Assembly: GCF_030580675.1 (NCBI RefSeq)
Contig: NZ_JAUQUB010000001.1
Coordinates: 744,001 to 808,000, forward strand
Source of the DNA: Antiquaquibacter soli
GTDB taxonomy: Bacteria > Actinomycetota > Actinomycetes > Actinomycetales > Microbacteriaceae
Direction: 5' to 3'
DNA length: 64,000 nucleotides
This document shows, piece after piece, positions 1 to 10,407 of the stretch (its first letter is position 1; every line of letters starts with the position of its first letter). The notes beneath the pieces are model-generated. The model was given only the letters and a program-made list of their open reading frames with translations, was not told the origin of the DNA and made no database searches. A program made the position numbers and the translations under genes.

Positions 1-1298
1 GCCCCGACGAACGATCCGTCGCGCGCACCGCGGGGGATCGCGAAGAGCGCCGAGCCGACGTGCCGGATGTACTCGTTCATCGCGTCCGTCGCGAGCGCCG
101 ACTGGACGTCGATGAACTGCTGCGGCGACCGCTGATAGCTCATGAAGAACAGGCCCGCGCGCAGCTGCCCGAGGTCGTTCGAGCCGTCCACGAAGTTGTA
201 GCCGCGGCGGAGCATCCGCGTCCCCGAGTGGGTGCGATGCGCGAGCCGCACGTGCGAGCTCGCCGGGATCGCGGGATCCCCGCTCGTGGTGCGCAGCGCG
301 AAGTCCGGCTCGGTGAACTCGCCGCCGCCCGAGAGCGGCGCGCCCTCGCCCTTGTCGCGGCCGACGATGTCGTTCTGCTCCGCGAGGCTCACGCGATCCC
401 AGTTCTCGATCGTCATGAGGATCGTGCGCGTCACGAGGTAGCTGCCGCCGCGTAGCCAGGACTGGGGCTCGTCGTCGCCGACCCACACGAAGTCGCGCAG
501 AGCCTCCGACTCCTCGGCCTTGATGTTGGCGGTGCCGTCCTTGAAGCCGAACAGGTTGCGAGGCGTGGCCTGCGCCGTCGAGGTCGACGAGGTGCGGCCG
601 AAGCCGAGCTGCGTCCAGCGGATCCGCGCCGTGCCGAACGCGATCCGGCTGAGGTTGCGGATGGCGTGCACCGCTACCTGGGGATCGTTGGCGCACGCCT
701 GGATGCACAGGTCGCCGCCGCTGCTGGCCTCCTCGAGCAGGTCGAAGGCGAACAGGGGGAGCTCCACGAGCTCCGCGGGCTGTTTGTCGGCGAGCCCGAA
801 CCGGTCGACGCCGTCAGCCGTTCGGAACAGCGACGGCCCGAACCCGATCGTGATCGTGAGGCCGCTCGCCGGCAGTCCTACCGCCTCCCCGGTGTCGTCG
901 GGCGGCAGCAGCTCGGGCCCGTTGACGGCGCCGGCCTCCGAGACATCGAGGCCCTGGGTGAGGCGCGCCGCCGCTGCTGTCCACTCGGTGAGCAGCTGGA
1001 TGAGGTCCTCGCGCGTCGCCCGGTCGGTGAGGTCGAATGCGGCGAAGTGCAGGCGGTCCTGGGCCGGCGTCGTGATGCCCGCCTGGTGCTCGCCGAAGAA
1101 CGCGTACGCTCCGGCGGCATCCTGTCCGGCCGAGGAGGCGATTCGGGATGCTGCGCCCGCGAACCCGCCGACGACAGCACCGGTGCCGACGCCCGCCGCC
1201 ACCAACCCGAACAACGCCCGTCGAGACATGCCGCGAGGCGCGGGAGCCGACTCGGAGTCGCCTCCCGCGCCCAACGGGTCGATGGGTGCCTCGCTCAC
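1..1298 (-). CDS. efeB: EfeB, Dyp-type heme peroxidase/deferrochelatase (3' end outside window)
   Basis: Secreted heme peroxidase of the EfeUOB ferrous-iron system. In known systems it oxidises Fe(II) or releases iron from heme. The GTG start overlaps the efeO stop as GTGA, so the genes are translationally coupled. Residues 20-50 form a twin-arginine signal (SRRALFGLVAAGVG), as expected for Tat export with cofactor. The Dyp signature GFKDG is visible with its catalytic Asp at residue 254, and the downstream part continues as a normal Dyp C-terminus. 432 codons are in view and the stop lies beyond position 1. Family identity is clear from the sequence and the operon. Confidence 0.95.
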   Translation of the reverse strand, partial: MSEAPIDPLGAGGDSESAPAPRGMSRRALFGLVAAGVGTGAVVGGFAGAASRIASSAGQDAAGAYAFFGEHQAGITTPAQDRLHFAAFDLTDRATREDLIQLLTEWTAAAARLTQGLDVSEAGAVNGPELLPPDDTGEAVGLPASGLTITIGFGPSLFRTADGVDRFGLADKQPAELVELPLFAFDLLEEASSGGDLCIQACANDPQVAVHAIRNLSRIAFGTARIRWTQLGFGRTSSTSTAQATPRNLFGFKDGTANIKAEESEALRDFVWVGDDEPQSWLRGGSYLVTRTILMTIENWDRVSLAEQNDIVGRDKGEGAPLSGGGEFTEPDFALRTTSGDPAIPASSHVRLAHRTHSGTRMLRRGYNFVDGSNDLGQLRAGLFFMSYQRSPQQFIDVQSALATDAMNEYIRHVGSALFAIPRGARDGSFVG

Positions 1299-2509
1299 TC
1301 GGCCGGGTCCACCCCGAGCACAGCGTGGGTGAGCTGGGCCAGCGGCTCGCTGAGGGCGTTGAGTTGGGCGCCGAGCTCGTTCCGTTCGTCCTGGCTCACG
1401 GTGTCGTAAGACACGAAGCCGCCCTCGTAGTCGCCGTAGGTCGACAGGAGCGCCTTCATGGCGGCGAACTCCTCGTCGAGCTCGGCGACGAGCGCCTCCC
1501 CGTCGTCGCCGGAGTCGAGCGCGATCTGGCGCACGGCCGTGAACGCGACCTCGGCCCCCTCGACGTTGGCGTAGAAGTCGTAGAGGTCGGTGTGCGCGAA
1601 CTCGTTCTCCTCGCCGGGCAGCTTGCCGTCGGGCGCGGCGACCTCGTCGAGGAGGCCGATCGCGCCGTTGGTGATGTCGCTCACGCTGAGCTCGAAGTCG
1701 TCCGCATGCACGGCGTCGTAGAGAGCGGTGACGTCGTCGACGAGCTTCTGCCCGATCTGCTGGCGCCCGGCGGCGTCGAGCGGGATGATCGTCTCGTCGG
1801 GGTAGTTCGCGACCGCGGCATCCAGCCAGAGGTCCATTTCGATGCGGTGGAAGCCCGTGAACTCGAGACCCTCGGCTTCCGCTCCCGGCTTGCGGTAGTC
1901 GATCGCAGGGTCGAGGTCGCCGAACTGCGAGGCGGTGGGCTCGATTCGCTCGTAGTTGATGCGGACGAGGGGGAACAGTCGCCGCGCCTCGTCGTCGTCT
2001 CCGGCGACGTACGCGTCGACGAACCCCTGGACATTCGGAACGAGCTCGGCGGCCTGGGTCTTCACGTATGCGGTGTAGTTGGCGACCGCGTCGGAGATGG
2101 CCCGTTCGCGGTCCTCGGAGACGGCTATCGCGTCGCCCGTGACGGTGAAGCTCGACTGGCCGATACCGGAGCCGATCATCCCGGGCTTGCAGACGGTGAA
2201 GTACGAGCCGGGCTGGGCGAGCACCGTCAGGTCGCGGGATGCCCCGGGCGCGATGTTCTCCACCTCGGAGACGATCGACAGCTCGTCCTCCCCGAGCAGG
2301 TAGAACTCGGTGACGCGCTCGCCGCTGTTGCTCACGCGGAAGGTCACCGTGCCGCTCGCGACGCTGTCGGTCTCGACGGTGCACGCGTCGTCGCTGCTGT
2401 CGACCGCGATGACGGTCGCGGCGGTGTCGATGCCGGCGTTCGGCACGCAGCCTGACAGCAGCGCCACGCCTCCGGCGACGGCGGCGAGCAGGGCGGTTGT
2501 GGACTTCAT
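1295..2509 (-). CDS. efeO: EfeO, iron-binding lipoprotein (cupredoxin + peptidase M75 domain)
   Basis: 404-residue periplasm-side iron-binding component. The N-terminus is a lipoprotein signal ending in the lipobox LSGC (Cys21). A cupredoxin-like segment follows at about 35-125. The rest is the M75 imelysin-like domain carrying the HxxE iron-site motif (HRIE, His221 and Glu224). ATG 2509 was chosen because the signal peptide starts there. The open frame runs further upstream only because it is the antisense of efeU. It overlaps efeU by 4 nt and efeB by 4 nt, giving a tight three-gene operon. Confidence 0.95.
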   Translation of the reverse strand: MKSTTALLAAVAGGVALLSGCVPNAGIDTAATVIAVDSSDDACTVETDSVASGTVTFRVSNSGERVTEFYLLGEDELSIVSEVENIAPGASRDLTVLAQPGSYFTVCKPGMIGSGIGQSSFTVTGDAIAVSEDRERAISDAVANYTAYVKTQAAELVPNVQGFVDAYVAGDDDEARRLFPLVRINYERIEPTASQFGDLDPAIDYRKPGAEAEGLEFTGFHRIEMDLWLDAAVANYPDETIIPLDAAGRQQIGQKLVDDVTALYDAVHADDFELSVSDITNGAIGLLDEVAAPDGKLPGEENEFAHTDLYDFYANVEGAEVAFTAVRQIALDSGDDGEALVAELDEEFAAMKALLSTYGDYEGGFVSYDTVSQDERNELGAQLNALSEPLAQLTHAVLGVDPAE

Positions 2510-3417
2510 CGTTCTCCTTGTAGGGGGATGGGCGCGGCGGTCGCGAGGGTCCTGGCGCGCCGGGCGCGACGCTGCTCGGACACTCCCCGGAGGAAGAGCA
2601 CGAGCACCACCGCGACGTAGACCGCCCACACGACGATCTCGAGCCAGGTCATCTCGGGCGAGAACCCGATCGCGCCCTTGAGCACCGCCGCGACAGCACT
2701 GTCGGGCGGGATCACGGAGGCGACGCTGAACGCCCAGCCCCACATCCACTCGAGCGAGGCGGGCACGCCCTCGGGGATCGGCTGGAAGGGGCCCGGTAGA
2801 ACCCGGGCCTCTTGGAGGTCGTGGATGCCGTACGCGAGCACCCCGGCCGCGACGACGATGAGGATTGCCCCGGTCCAGGTGAAGAACAGCGACAGGTTGA
2901 GCCGGATCATCCCGCGGTAGACGAGCCAGCCGAGGAAGGCGGCGGCCAGGATGCCCAGCACGGCGCCCACCACGGCGAGGGGTGCCTCGCCCGAGGAGCG
3001 TGCCGCCGACCAGATGAAGAGCGCCGTCTCGATGCCCTCGCGCGCCACGGCCAGGAAGGCGAGCAGCACGAGTCCCCACGCGCTGCCCTCGAGGGCGCGG
3101 TCGATGCCCGATTCGAGTTCGCGCTTGAGGCTGCCGGCGGTGCGCAGCATCCAGAAGATCATCCACGTGACGAAGCCGACCGCGATGATCGACAGGCTCC
3201 CGCCGATGATCTCCTGAGCCTCGAAGCTCAGGCCGTAGGCCCCGAACGTGAGGATGGCACCGAGCACGAGGGACAATCCGATGGCGAGGGCCACGCCGAA
3301 CCAGACGGTGCGGATGTGCCGCTCGCGGCCGCTCTTGCGGAGGTAGGCGATGACGATGCCGATGACGAGCGCGGCTTCGAGGCCTTCGCGAAGGCCGATG
3401 ATGAGGTTGGCGAGCAA
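2506..3417 (-). CDS. efeU: EfeU, FTR1-family ferrous iron permease
   Basis: 303-residue membrane permease with about seven hydrophobic segments. It has the two REGxE iron-channel motifs of the FTR1/OFeT family: REGLE at residues 10-14 and REGIE at 126-130. The TTG start at 3417 is preferred because it places REGLE at the usual distance from the N-terminus. The frame remains open up to 3522, but that extension would run through the operator and promoter. First gene of efeUOB, which sits behind an iron-regulator box. Confidence 0.92.
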   Translation of the reverse strand: MLANLIIGLREGLEAALVIGIVIAYLRKSGRERHIRTVWFGVALAIGLSLVLGAILTFGAYGLSFEAQEIIGGSLSIIAVGFVTWMIFWMLRTAGSLKRELESGIDRALEGSAWGLVLLAFLAVAREGIETALFIWSAARSSGEAPLAVVGAVLGILAAAFLGWLVYRGMIRLNLSLFFTWTGAILIVVAAGVLAYGIHDLQEARVLPGPFQPIPEGVPASLEWMWGWAFSVASVIPPDSAVAAVLKGAIGFSPEMTWLEIVVWAVYVAVVLVLFLRGVSEQRRARRARTLATAAPIPLQGER

Positions 3418-3437
3418 GGGGAGCTTTCGAATCGGGT

Positions 3438-3456
3438 GTTGGTAAGCCTTACCTAA
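3438..3456 (-). promoter_or_regulatory. DtxR/IdeR-type iron box upstream of efeU
   Basis: Minus strand reads TTAGGTAAGGCTTACCAAC. This fits the 19-nt actinobacterial DtxR/IdeR consensus (TWAGGTWAGSCTWACCTWA) at 17 of 19 positions. It lies 21 bp upstream of the efeU TTG and immediately downstream of the -10, the right place for iron-dependent repression. Confidence 0.88.
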
Positions 3457-3464
3457 CTCGATTG

Positions 3465-3493
3465 ACCCTAGTGCTCGTCGCGTATCCTGTCTA
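3465..3493 (-). promoter_or_regulatory. Predicted efeUOB promoter
   Basis: On the minus strand TAGACA (3488-3493) is followed after exactly 17 bp by TAGGGT (3465-3470). The transcription start would fall within or at the edge of the iron box. Positions were read by eye and no start site has been mapped. Confidence 0.55.
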
Positions 3494-3527
3494 CTGAGCG
3501 AGTAAACCTGAGAGGCAGTCACAACAT

Positions 3528-4532
3528 ATGGTCGAGCGGGTTCTCTTCGTCCACGCCGCCGCCGGAGACGAAACGGCGACTACCGGCGCGACGATCGCGC
3601 GCCTCGTGGCCTCCGGCTCCGAGGTGACCGTCGTGACGTGCATCCGAGACGAGGAGACCGCGCCCGAGCTGGATGCCGCGCTCGCCGTCCTCGGAGTCGC
3701 CGACCACCGCTACCTCGGAGCGGCCGACGCCCGCTGGCGGGGCCTGGCTCCCCGCGAGTACTCGCACACCGGCCCGACTGCCCTTGTCAGCGCGGAACTG
3801 GGGGAGGTGGCGTCCGACGTCGGGGCCGTCATCCAGCAGGTGGAGCCGACCGTCGTCGTGAGCTACGGGGCGTCGACCGGGGATGCCGAGCGCCGCCGTG
3901 TCCACGAGGCGACCGCGTGGGCCACCGAAGTGCTCCGCGTCCCGTTCTACACGGTCGGGCGGCCGGGCGCGCCCGCGCAGGTGCGCGTCGACGATCCCGA
4001 GTCGCTCGCCCGCAAGCACTCGGCGCTCGCCGCCTACCGCGGCCACCTCGCCCTCGCCGATCGCGACGCGGCGGAGGGCCTCAACCGCCTCCGGCCCGGG
4101 CGGGACTCGTTCGCCCGCACGGGCATCCTCTCCCGCATCGTCTCCGGCGTGCTCGTCCTCGCGCTCGGACTCTTCACCGGTGGCCTCTTGACGGCCGTGC
4201 ACCAGTCGGTGATCGCCGTCGGCGACGCAGTCGTACCGTGGGGACTCATCGTCTCGCTCGTCATCACCGCGGCCCTCCTCGCGGGCCTCCGCATCGTCTA
4301 CGAGACCCGGATCATCGCCGGCATCGCGACCGCCGGGCTCCTTGTCGCGCAGGCATTCCTCGCCTTCGCCTCACCCGGCGGGTCGGTTCTCGTCCCCGAC
4401 AACGTCGCGGGAGCGGTCTGGACCATCGGATCGGTGTTCATCGCCGCCGTCGTGCTGGCGTGGCCGAAGGTGGTGCGCCGCGGCGGCGATAGGATGAAAT
4501 CCCCTGCCGCGAAAGGTCCAGAACGCCCGTGA
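3528..4532 (+). CDS. PIG-L/LmbE-like protein with altered metal motif and C-terminal membrane domain
   Basis: 334 residues. The first 190 resemble the PIG-L/LmbE deacetylase fold (MshB group), and residues 200-315 hold about four transmembrane segments. The family metal motif HPDDE is changed to HAAAGDE (His9, Asp14, Glu15). Asp is therefore five rather than three positions after His, and the second motif keeps only one His (RRVHEA, His126). A GAGAGG ribosome site lies about 10 nt before the ATG. The stop overlaps the ferredoxin start (GTGA). The position next to fdx-dapC matches mshB in mycobacteria, but deacetylase activity is doubtful. Confidence 0.7.
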   Translation: MVERVLFVHAAAGDETATTGATIARLVASGSEVTVVTCIRDEETAPELDAALAVLGVADHRYLGAADARWRGLAPREYSHTGPTALVSAELGEVASDVGAVIQQVEPTVVVSYGASTGDAERRRVHEATAWATEVLRVPFYTVGRPGAPAQVRVDDPESLARKHSALAAYRGHLALADRDAAEGLNRLRPGRDSFARTGILSRIVSGVLVLALGLFTGGLLTAVHQSVIAVGDAVVPWGLIVSLVITAALLAGLRIVYETRIIAGIATAGLLVAQAFLAFASPGGSVLVPDNVAGAVWTIGSVFIAAVVLAWPKVVRRGGDRMKSPAAKGPERP

Positions 4533-4852
4533 CGTACGTCATCGCCCAGCCCTGCGTCGATGTGAAGGATCGCGCCTGCATCGACGAATGCCCCGTCGAC
4601 TGCATCTACGAGGGCGATCGGATGCTCTACATCCAGCCCGACGAGTGCGTCGACTGCGGAGCCTGCGAGCCGGTGTGCCCCGTCGAGGCCATCTACTACG
4701 AGGACGACCTGCCCGACAAGTGGGCCGACTACTACAAGGCCAACGTCGAGTTCTTCGACGAGATCGGCTCGCCCGGCGGTGCCGCGAAGGTCGGCGTCAT
4801 CCACTCCGACCACCCGATCGTGCTCGCCGAGCCGCAGGGCGGCCACGAGTAG
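4529..4852 (+). CDS. fdxA: 7Fe ferredoxin (3Fe-4S + 4Fe-4S)
   Basis: 107-residue cytoplasmic electron carrier. Cysteines at 9, 17, 21, 25, 40, 43, 46 and 50 match the actinobacterial seven-iron ferredoxin pattern, including the ECPVDC and CVDCGACEPVCP signatures. The GTG start is fused to the previous stop (GTGA). dapC begins 2 nt after the stop, and the ferredoxin-dapC pairing is common in actinobacteria. Confidence 0.96.
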   Translation: MTYVIAQPCVDVKDRACIDECPVDCIYEGDRMLYIQPDECVDCGACEPVCPVEAIYYEDDLPDKWADYYKANVEFFDEIGSPGGAAKVGVIHSDHPIVLAEPQGGHE

Positions 4853-4853
4853 C

Positions 4854-5960
4854 GTGAGCCGCACCCCGCTCGAGCTGCCCGACTTCCCGTGGGACTCGCT
4901 CGTCCCCTTCGCCGACCGGGCCCGGTCGCACCCTGACGGCTTCGTCGACCTCTCCGTCGGCTCGCCCGTGGATCCGACCCCGCAGCTCATCCGCGACTCG
5001 CTCGCGGCCGCGACGGATGCCCACGCCTACCCCCAGACCGCCGGGAGCCCCGCGCTCCGCGAGGCGATCGTCGACTGGTTCGCCCGTCGGCGCGGCGTCG
5101 ACGACCTCTCGACCGCCAATGTGCTGCCCACGATCGGGTCGAAGGAGCTCGTGGCACTGCTGCCGATGCTGCTCGGCCTCGGGCGCGGCGACGTGGTCGT
5201 GCATCCCTCCGTCGCCTACCCGACCTACGCGATCGGCGCCGCCCTCGTCGGCGCGAGCGCCCTCGCCTCCGACGACCCCGAGGAGTGGCCCGCCGAGACG
5301 CGGCTCGTGTGGCTCAACAGCCCCGGGAATCCGGACGGTCGGGTGCTCGACGTCGACTCCCTGCGCGGCGCCGTGGCGCGCGCCCGCGAGCTCGGCGCGG
5401 TCGTCGTGAGCGACGAGTGCTACGCGGAGCTCAACTGGGCGGGGCCCGACCCCACGCCGTCGATCCTCGACCCGCGCGTCATCGAGGGGCGCCGATCCTC
5501 CGTACTCGCGGTGTACTCGCTCAGCAAGCAGTCGAACCTCGCCGGCTACCGGGCCGGGTTCGTCGCGGGATGCAGCGACCTGATCGGTGAGCTGCTCGCG
5601 GTGCGCAAGCACATCGGGCTCATCCCGCCCGCGCCCGTGCAGGCGGCGATGATCACGGCACTCGGCGACGACGCGCACGTCGCGGCCCAGCGCGAGCTCT
5701 ACCGGGCGCGTCGAGCGCGACTGGTCCCCGCACTGCGCGCTGCCGGGTTCCGCATCGACGACAGCGACGCGGGCCTGTACTTGTGGGCCACGAAGGGCCA
5801 GGACTCGTGGCTCACGGTGTCCGAGCTCGCCGATGCGGGCATCCTCGTCGTACCCGGCACCTTCTACGGGGAGAGCCCCGCCGAGCACGTGCGCATCGCC
5901 CTCACCGCGTCGGATGCCGCGATCGCCGAGGCCGTGGCGAGGCTCGACCTGTTCTCCTGA
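4854..5960 (+). CDS. dapC: Succinyldiaminopimelate transaminase
   Basis: 368-residue fold-type I PLP aminotransferase. It converts N-succinyl-2-amino-6-oxopimelate to N-succinyl-LL-diaminopimelate in lysine and peptidoglycan synthesis. The PLP lysine is in SLSKQSNLAGYR, and WLNSPGNPDG is the substrate/PLP loop. GTG 4854 lies 2 nt after the ferredoxin stop. The frame is open further upstream, but that part is the ferredoxin gene in another frame. It matches dapD and dapE located downstream. Confidence 0.93.
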   Translation: MSRTPLELPDFPWDSLVPFADRARSHPDGFVDLSVGSPVDPTPQLIRDSLAAATDAHAYPQTAGSPALREAIVDWFARRRGVDDLSTANVLPTIGSKELVALLPMLLGLGRGDVVVHPSVAYPTYAIGAALVGASALASDDPEEWPAETRLVWLNSPGNPDGRVLDVDSLRGAVARARELGAVVVSDECYAELNWAGPDPTPSILDPRVIEGRRSSVLAVYSLSKQSNLAGYRAGFVAGCSDLIGELLAVRKHIGLIPPAPVQAAMITALGDDAHVAAQRELYRARRARLVPALRAAGFRIDDSDAGLYLWATKGQDSWLTVSELADAGILVVPGTFYGESPAEHVRIALTASDAAIAEAVARLDLFS

Positions 5961-6002
5961 CTGTCGCGGTCCTCTAAGGCCGACCGTGGTCTTTTGAGCA
6001 GT

Positions 6003-6038
6003 GTGACAGTGGTCGGAGCGGCACCGTAAGCTGTAGGG
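6003..6038 (+). promoter_or_regulatory. Predicted leaderless promoter of gltA
   Basis: GTGACA (6003-6008), an 18-bp spacer, then TAAGCT (6027-6032), six nucleotides and the GTG start. The start codon would coincide with the transcription start. No Shine-Dalgarno sequence is present, which fits a leaderless message. Confidence 0.6.
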
Positions 6039-7337
<1,299 letters not shown>

Positions 7338-7347
7338 CCTCGCTCGC

Positions 7348-7941
7348 ATGAGGCGGTTGTTCCGGAGCCGCAGGCCCTTCCTGGGCAAGTACGTCGCGCC
7401 CGCGGAGCTGCCCGAGGCGAGCCTCGACGAGCTCGTCGACGAGGGCGTGATGATCGCCGCCGCGGGAGTCCGCCTCGCGGTCAAGAACCTCATGATCATC
7501 AAGTCGCTGCGGGACGGCCTCGACTACGACCAGGAACGCTACGAGGCGGCCGTGCGCGAGGAGCTGCTCAACCTCGCGGACGAGAAGGACGGGGATGCCG
7601 CACGCATCGCCAGCACGCGCGAAGCGGCATCCCGCCGCTCGGGCCGCCCCGAGCGGCACAACGACTACCGCAGCGTCGACGGCGCGGCGCTGCGTCGCCG
7701 GGAGGACGTCTCGCGCGCCCTCGCCGCCCGGCTCCGCGAGGTCAGCGAGGACGACGCGTGGGCGACGGGTCTCGTGCGGGATGCCCGAGCCTCCGCCCTC
7801 GACGAGATCGCGGCATCCGTGCGCGCGTCCCTCATCGGCACGAGCATCCTCGTCGACGAGGAGTACGAGCGCGAGCGCCCGCAGCGGCTGCGCCTGCTCT
7901 CGGAGGACCTGTTCGAGCTCCAGACCACCCCGCGCGACTAG
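7348..7941 (+). CDS. Conserved hypothetical protein
   Basis: 197 residues, hydrophilic and helix-rich, with no motif I recognise. The -10 TAACCT (7335-7340) overlaps the gltA stop codon and lies 7 nt from the ATG. The gene therefore probably has its own leaderless promoter despite being only 10 nt from gltA. The last codons overlap the convergent lipoprotein gene by 4 nt. Confidence 0.75.
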   Translation: MRRLFRSRRPFLGKYVAPAELPEASLDELVDEGVMIAAAGVRLAVKNLMIIKSLRDGLDYDQERYEAAVREELLNLADEKDGDAARIASTREAASRRSGRPERHNDYRSVDGAALRRREDVSRALAARLREVSEDDAWATGLVRDARASALDEIAASVRASLIGTSILVDEEYERERPQRLRLLSEDLFELQTTPRD

Positions 7942-8363
7942 CCCTGTCGTTGGGCGGAGAGGTCGGCCTCGCGCACGAGCACGTCGAGCACGGCCGGGCG
8001 ATCGGGGGAGCAGCGTAGGCCGAGCGTCGTCTCGGGGAGTTCGAACGTGCTCGTCGAGCTGATCGAGAACCAGTCGCCGGCTCCGGCCGTGAAGCCGGTG
8101 CCGAATAGCGGACCCAACTGCCCGGTCGCGTCGATGATGGAGCAGGACATGCTCACCGGTGGGCCGACGACGCGCACGAACAGATCGAGCTGCACGTCGA
8201 TGACGTAGCGACCGCCCGCGAGCGTGAGGTTGTCGAGGATGATCGGCTCGCCCGGCCCGTAGCGCCCGGCGTGGTGATCGAGCGAGGCCGGCTGCGCCGT
8301 GGAGCACGCGGCGAGTGGGGCCGCCAGGAGGAGAACCGCGATGCTACGCGTGAAGCGCCGCAT
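7938..8363 (-). CDS. Small secreted lipoprotein
   Basis: 141 residues with an N-terminal signal ([20 protein letters not shown]) ending in a lipobox Cys. The rest is beta-rich with no recognised domain. The ATG at 8363 begins the signal peptide and overlaps the 3' end of dapD by 20 nt, so it is probably the second gene of the dapD transcript. Function unknown. Confidence 0.75.
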   Translation of the reverse strand: MRRFTRSIAVLLLAAPLAACSTAQPASLDHHAGRYGPGEPIILDNLTLAGGRYVIDVQLDLFVRVVGPPVSMSCSIIDATGQLGPLFGTGFTAGAGDWFSISSTSTFELPETTLGLRCSPDRPAVLDVLVREADLSAQRQG

Positions 8364-9294
8364 TGAGCTCGATACCCGTCCCCGAGCGCGGGAGCACCTC
8401 CACGGCCCCGGTGAGCGAGTTGCGGCGGAACAGCAGATTCGGAACGCCCGAGAGCTGCACGGCCTTGATGGTCGCCGGCTCGGCATCCGGGTTCGCCGGG
8501 TCGAGCACGCGCACCTTCGTGCCCGCGGTCACGTAGAGGCCCGCTTCGACGACGGTGTCGTCTCCGATGGAGATGCCGATTCCTGAGTTCGCACCGAGCA
8601 GGGCGCGCGCCCCGATCGCGACGCGCTCGGTGCCACCGCCGGACAGGGTGCCCATGATGGATGCCCCGCCGCCGATGTCGGAGCCGTCTCCGACGACGAC
8701 GCCCTGGGAGATGCGGCCCTCGACCATGGAGGTGCCGAGCGTGCCGGCGTTGAAGTTGACGAAGCCCTCGTGCATCACGGTGGTGCCGGGCGCGAGGTGG
8801 GCTCCGAGCCGCACGCGGGAGGCGTCCGCGATGCGCACTCGCGGGGGAGTGACGTAGTCGATGAGCCGCGGGAACTTGTCGATACCGGTCGCGGCGATGC
8901 CCGCGCGCTGCAGCGGCACGCGCAGCCGCTCGAAGTCATCGGGGTGCACGGGCCCGGCGTTCGTCCAGACCACGATCGGCAGGTGCGCGAAGAGGCCGTC
9001 GAGATTGATCGTGTTCGGCGCGACGAGCAGGTGGCTGAGCAGGTGGAGGCGCAGGTACGCGTCCGGGGTGGAGGCGGGAGGGGCATCCAGGTCGATGACG
9101 ACGGTGCGGAAGTCGAGCTCGACGCCGCGCCGCGGGTCGGAGCCGAGGAGCTCCTCGAACTCGGCCGGGGCGATGTAGGGGTCGGTGCCCTCCGGAAGGG
9201 CCCCGAGCTTCGGCGCGGGGAACCACGTGTCGAGCACGACGCCGCCCCGAGCGACCGTGGCCAGTCCGTATCCCCATGCTTCGCGCGAGCTCAT
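8344..9294 (-). CDS. dapD: Tetrahydrodipicolinate N-succinyltransferase
   Basis: 316-residue enzyme of the succinylase branch of lysine/DAP synthesis, using succinyl-CoA. The C-terminal half (about 170-270) has left-handed beta-helix hexapeptide repeats. The motifs ([18 protein letters not shown]) match the long actinobacterial DapD type. ATG 9294 is fixed by -10 TAGCGT 7 nt away. It is divergent from dapE across 27 bp. Confidence 0.94.
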   Translation of the reverse strand: MSSREAWGYGLATVARGGVVLDTWFPAPKLGALPEGTDPYIAPAEFEELLGSDPRRGVELDFRTVVIDLDAPPASTPDAYLRLHLLSHLLVAPNTINLDGLFAHLPIVVWTNAGPVHPDDFERLRVPLQRAGIAATGIDKFPRLIDYVTPPRVRIADASRVRLGAHLAPGTTVMHEGFVNFNAGTLGTSMVEGRISQGVVVGDGSDIGGGASIMGTLSGGGTERVAIGARALLGANSGIGISIGDDTVVEAGLYVTAGTKVRVLDPANPDAEPATIKAVQLSGVPNLLFRRNSLTGAVEVLPRSGTGIELNAALHA

Positions 9295-9321
9295 GGTCCT
9301 AACGCTACCTAAACTGGCAGG
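9295..9321. promoter_or_regulatory. Back-to-back leaderless promoters of dapD and dapE
   Basis: The whole intergenic space is 27 bp. Minus-strand TAGCGT (9302-9307) is 7 nt from the dapD ATG. Plus-strand TAAACT (9310-9315) is 6 nt from the dapE GTG. The two -10 elements are 2 bp apart, so polymerases cannot occupy both at once. Confidence 0.7.
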
Positions 9322-10407
9322 GTGCCCGTCACCGATCCCAGCCTCCCCGTGCTCGACCTGACGCAGTCCCCCGCGGAGCTCACGGTGCAGCTGTGCGACA
9401 TCGAGTCGGTGTCCGGCAACGAGCGCGCACTCGCCGATGCGATCGAATCGAGTCTCGCGGCGTACCCGCACCTTCACGTGGTCCGGGACGGCGATGCCGT
9501 CGTCGCCCGGACGTCGCTCGGCCGCGCCCGCCGGGTCGTCATCGCCGGCCACATCGACACGGTGCCGATCAACGCGAACCTGCCGGTTCGCCGAGACGGC
9601 GGCGACCTCGTCGGACGCGGGACCGTCGACATGAAGGCGGGGGTTGCGGTCGCCCTCGTCCTCGCTGCCGCCCTCGAGTCGCCGGCGGTCGACGTCACGT
9701 GGATCTTCTACGACCACGAGGAGGTCGCGAGCGAGCTCAACGGCCTCGGTCGGCTCGCGCGCACCCGCCCTGAGCTGCTGGAGGGCGACTTCGCCATCCT
9801 CGGCGAGCCGACGAGCGCGACGGTCGAGGGCGGATGCAACGGCACGGCTCGAGTCGACATCCGCCTCCGCGGCGTGCGCGCGCACTCCGCCCGATCCTGG
9901 GTCGGGCACAACGCCATCCACGACGCCGCCGACGTGCTCGCCATCCTGCGGGACTACGAGCCTGCCGAGCTCGAGGTCGACGGGCTCGTCTACCGCGAGG
10001 GGCTCAACGCGGTCGGCATCACGGGGGGAGTCGCGGGCAACGTCATCCCCGATGAGGCCGTCGTGACGATCAACTACCGATTCGCGCCCTCGCGCTCTGG
10101 CGACGACGCCATCGCGCACCTGCGCGAGGTGTTCGCCGGCTTCGAGCTCGAGGTCACCGACCTCGCCGAGGGGGCGCGGCCGGGGCTGGATGCTCCGCTC
10201 GCGCAGGAGTTCCTCGCCGCGGTCGGGGCGCAGGCCTTCCCGAAGTACGGATGGACCGACGTCGCGAGGTTCTCTGCGCTCGGCATCCCCGCCGTCAACT
10301 ACGGCCCCGGCGACCCGCTCCGCGCACACGCGGATGACGAGCGCGTCGCCGTGGACGAGATCATCGCCGTCGAGCGGGGGCTGCGGGCGTGGCTGTCGGG
10401 AGCCTGA
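9322..10407 (+). CDS. dapE: Succinyl-diaminopimelate desuccinylase
   Basis: 361-residue M20-family di-zinc hydrolase that removes succinate to give LL-diaminopimelate. Metal ligands are visible in AGHIDTVP and [10 protein letters not shown], and the catalytic and ligand acidic pair is in YDHEEV. The lid (dimerisation) domain lies at about 180-290. GTG was chosen from the -10 spacing. It works in the same pathway as dapD and dapC. The next gene overlaps its end by 19 nt. Confidence 0.94.
   Translation: MPVTDPSLPVLDLTQSPAELTVQLCDIESVSGNERALADAIESSLAAYPHLHVVRDGDAVVARTSLGRARRVVIAGHIDTVPINANLPVRRDGGDLVGRGTVDMKAGVAVALVLAAALESPAVDVTWIFYDHEEVASELNGLGRLARTRPELLEGDFAILGEPTSATVEGGCNGTARVDIRLRGVRAHSARSWVGHNAIHDAADVLAILRDYEPAELEVDGLVYREGLNAVGITGGVAGNVIPDEAVVTINYRFAPSRSGDDAIAHLREVFAGFELEVTDLAEGARPGLDAPLAQEFLAAVGAQAFPKYGWTDVARFSALGIPAVNYGPGDPLRAHADDERVAVDEIIAVERGLRAWLSGA

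Noticed and set aside
1295-3166. Extended EfeO frame of 623 codons
   Set aside because: The first 219 codons are the out-of-frame efeU gene; the lipoprotein signal starts at 2509.
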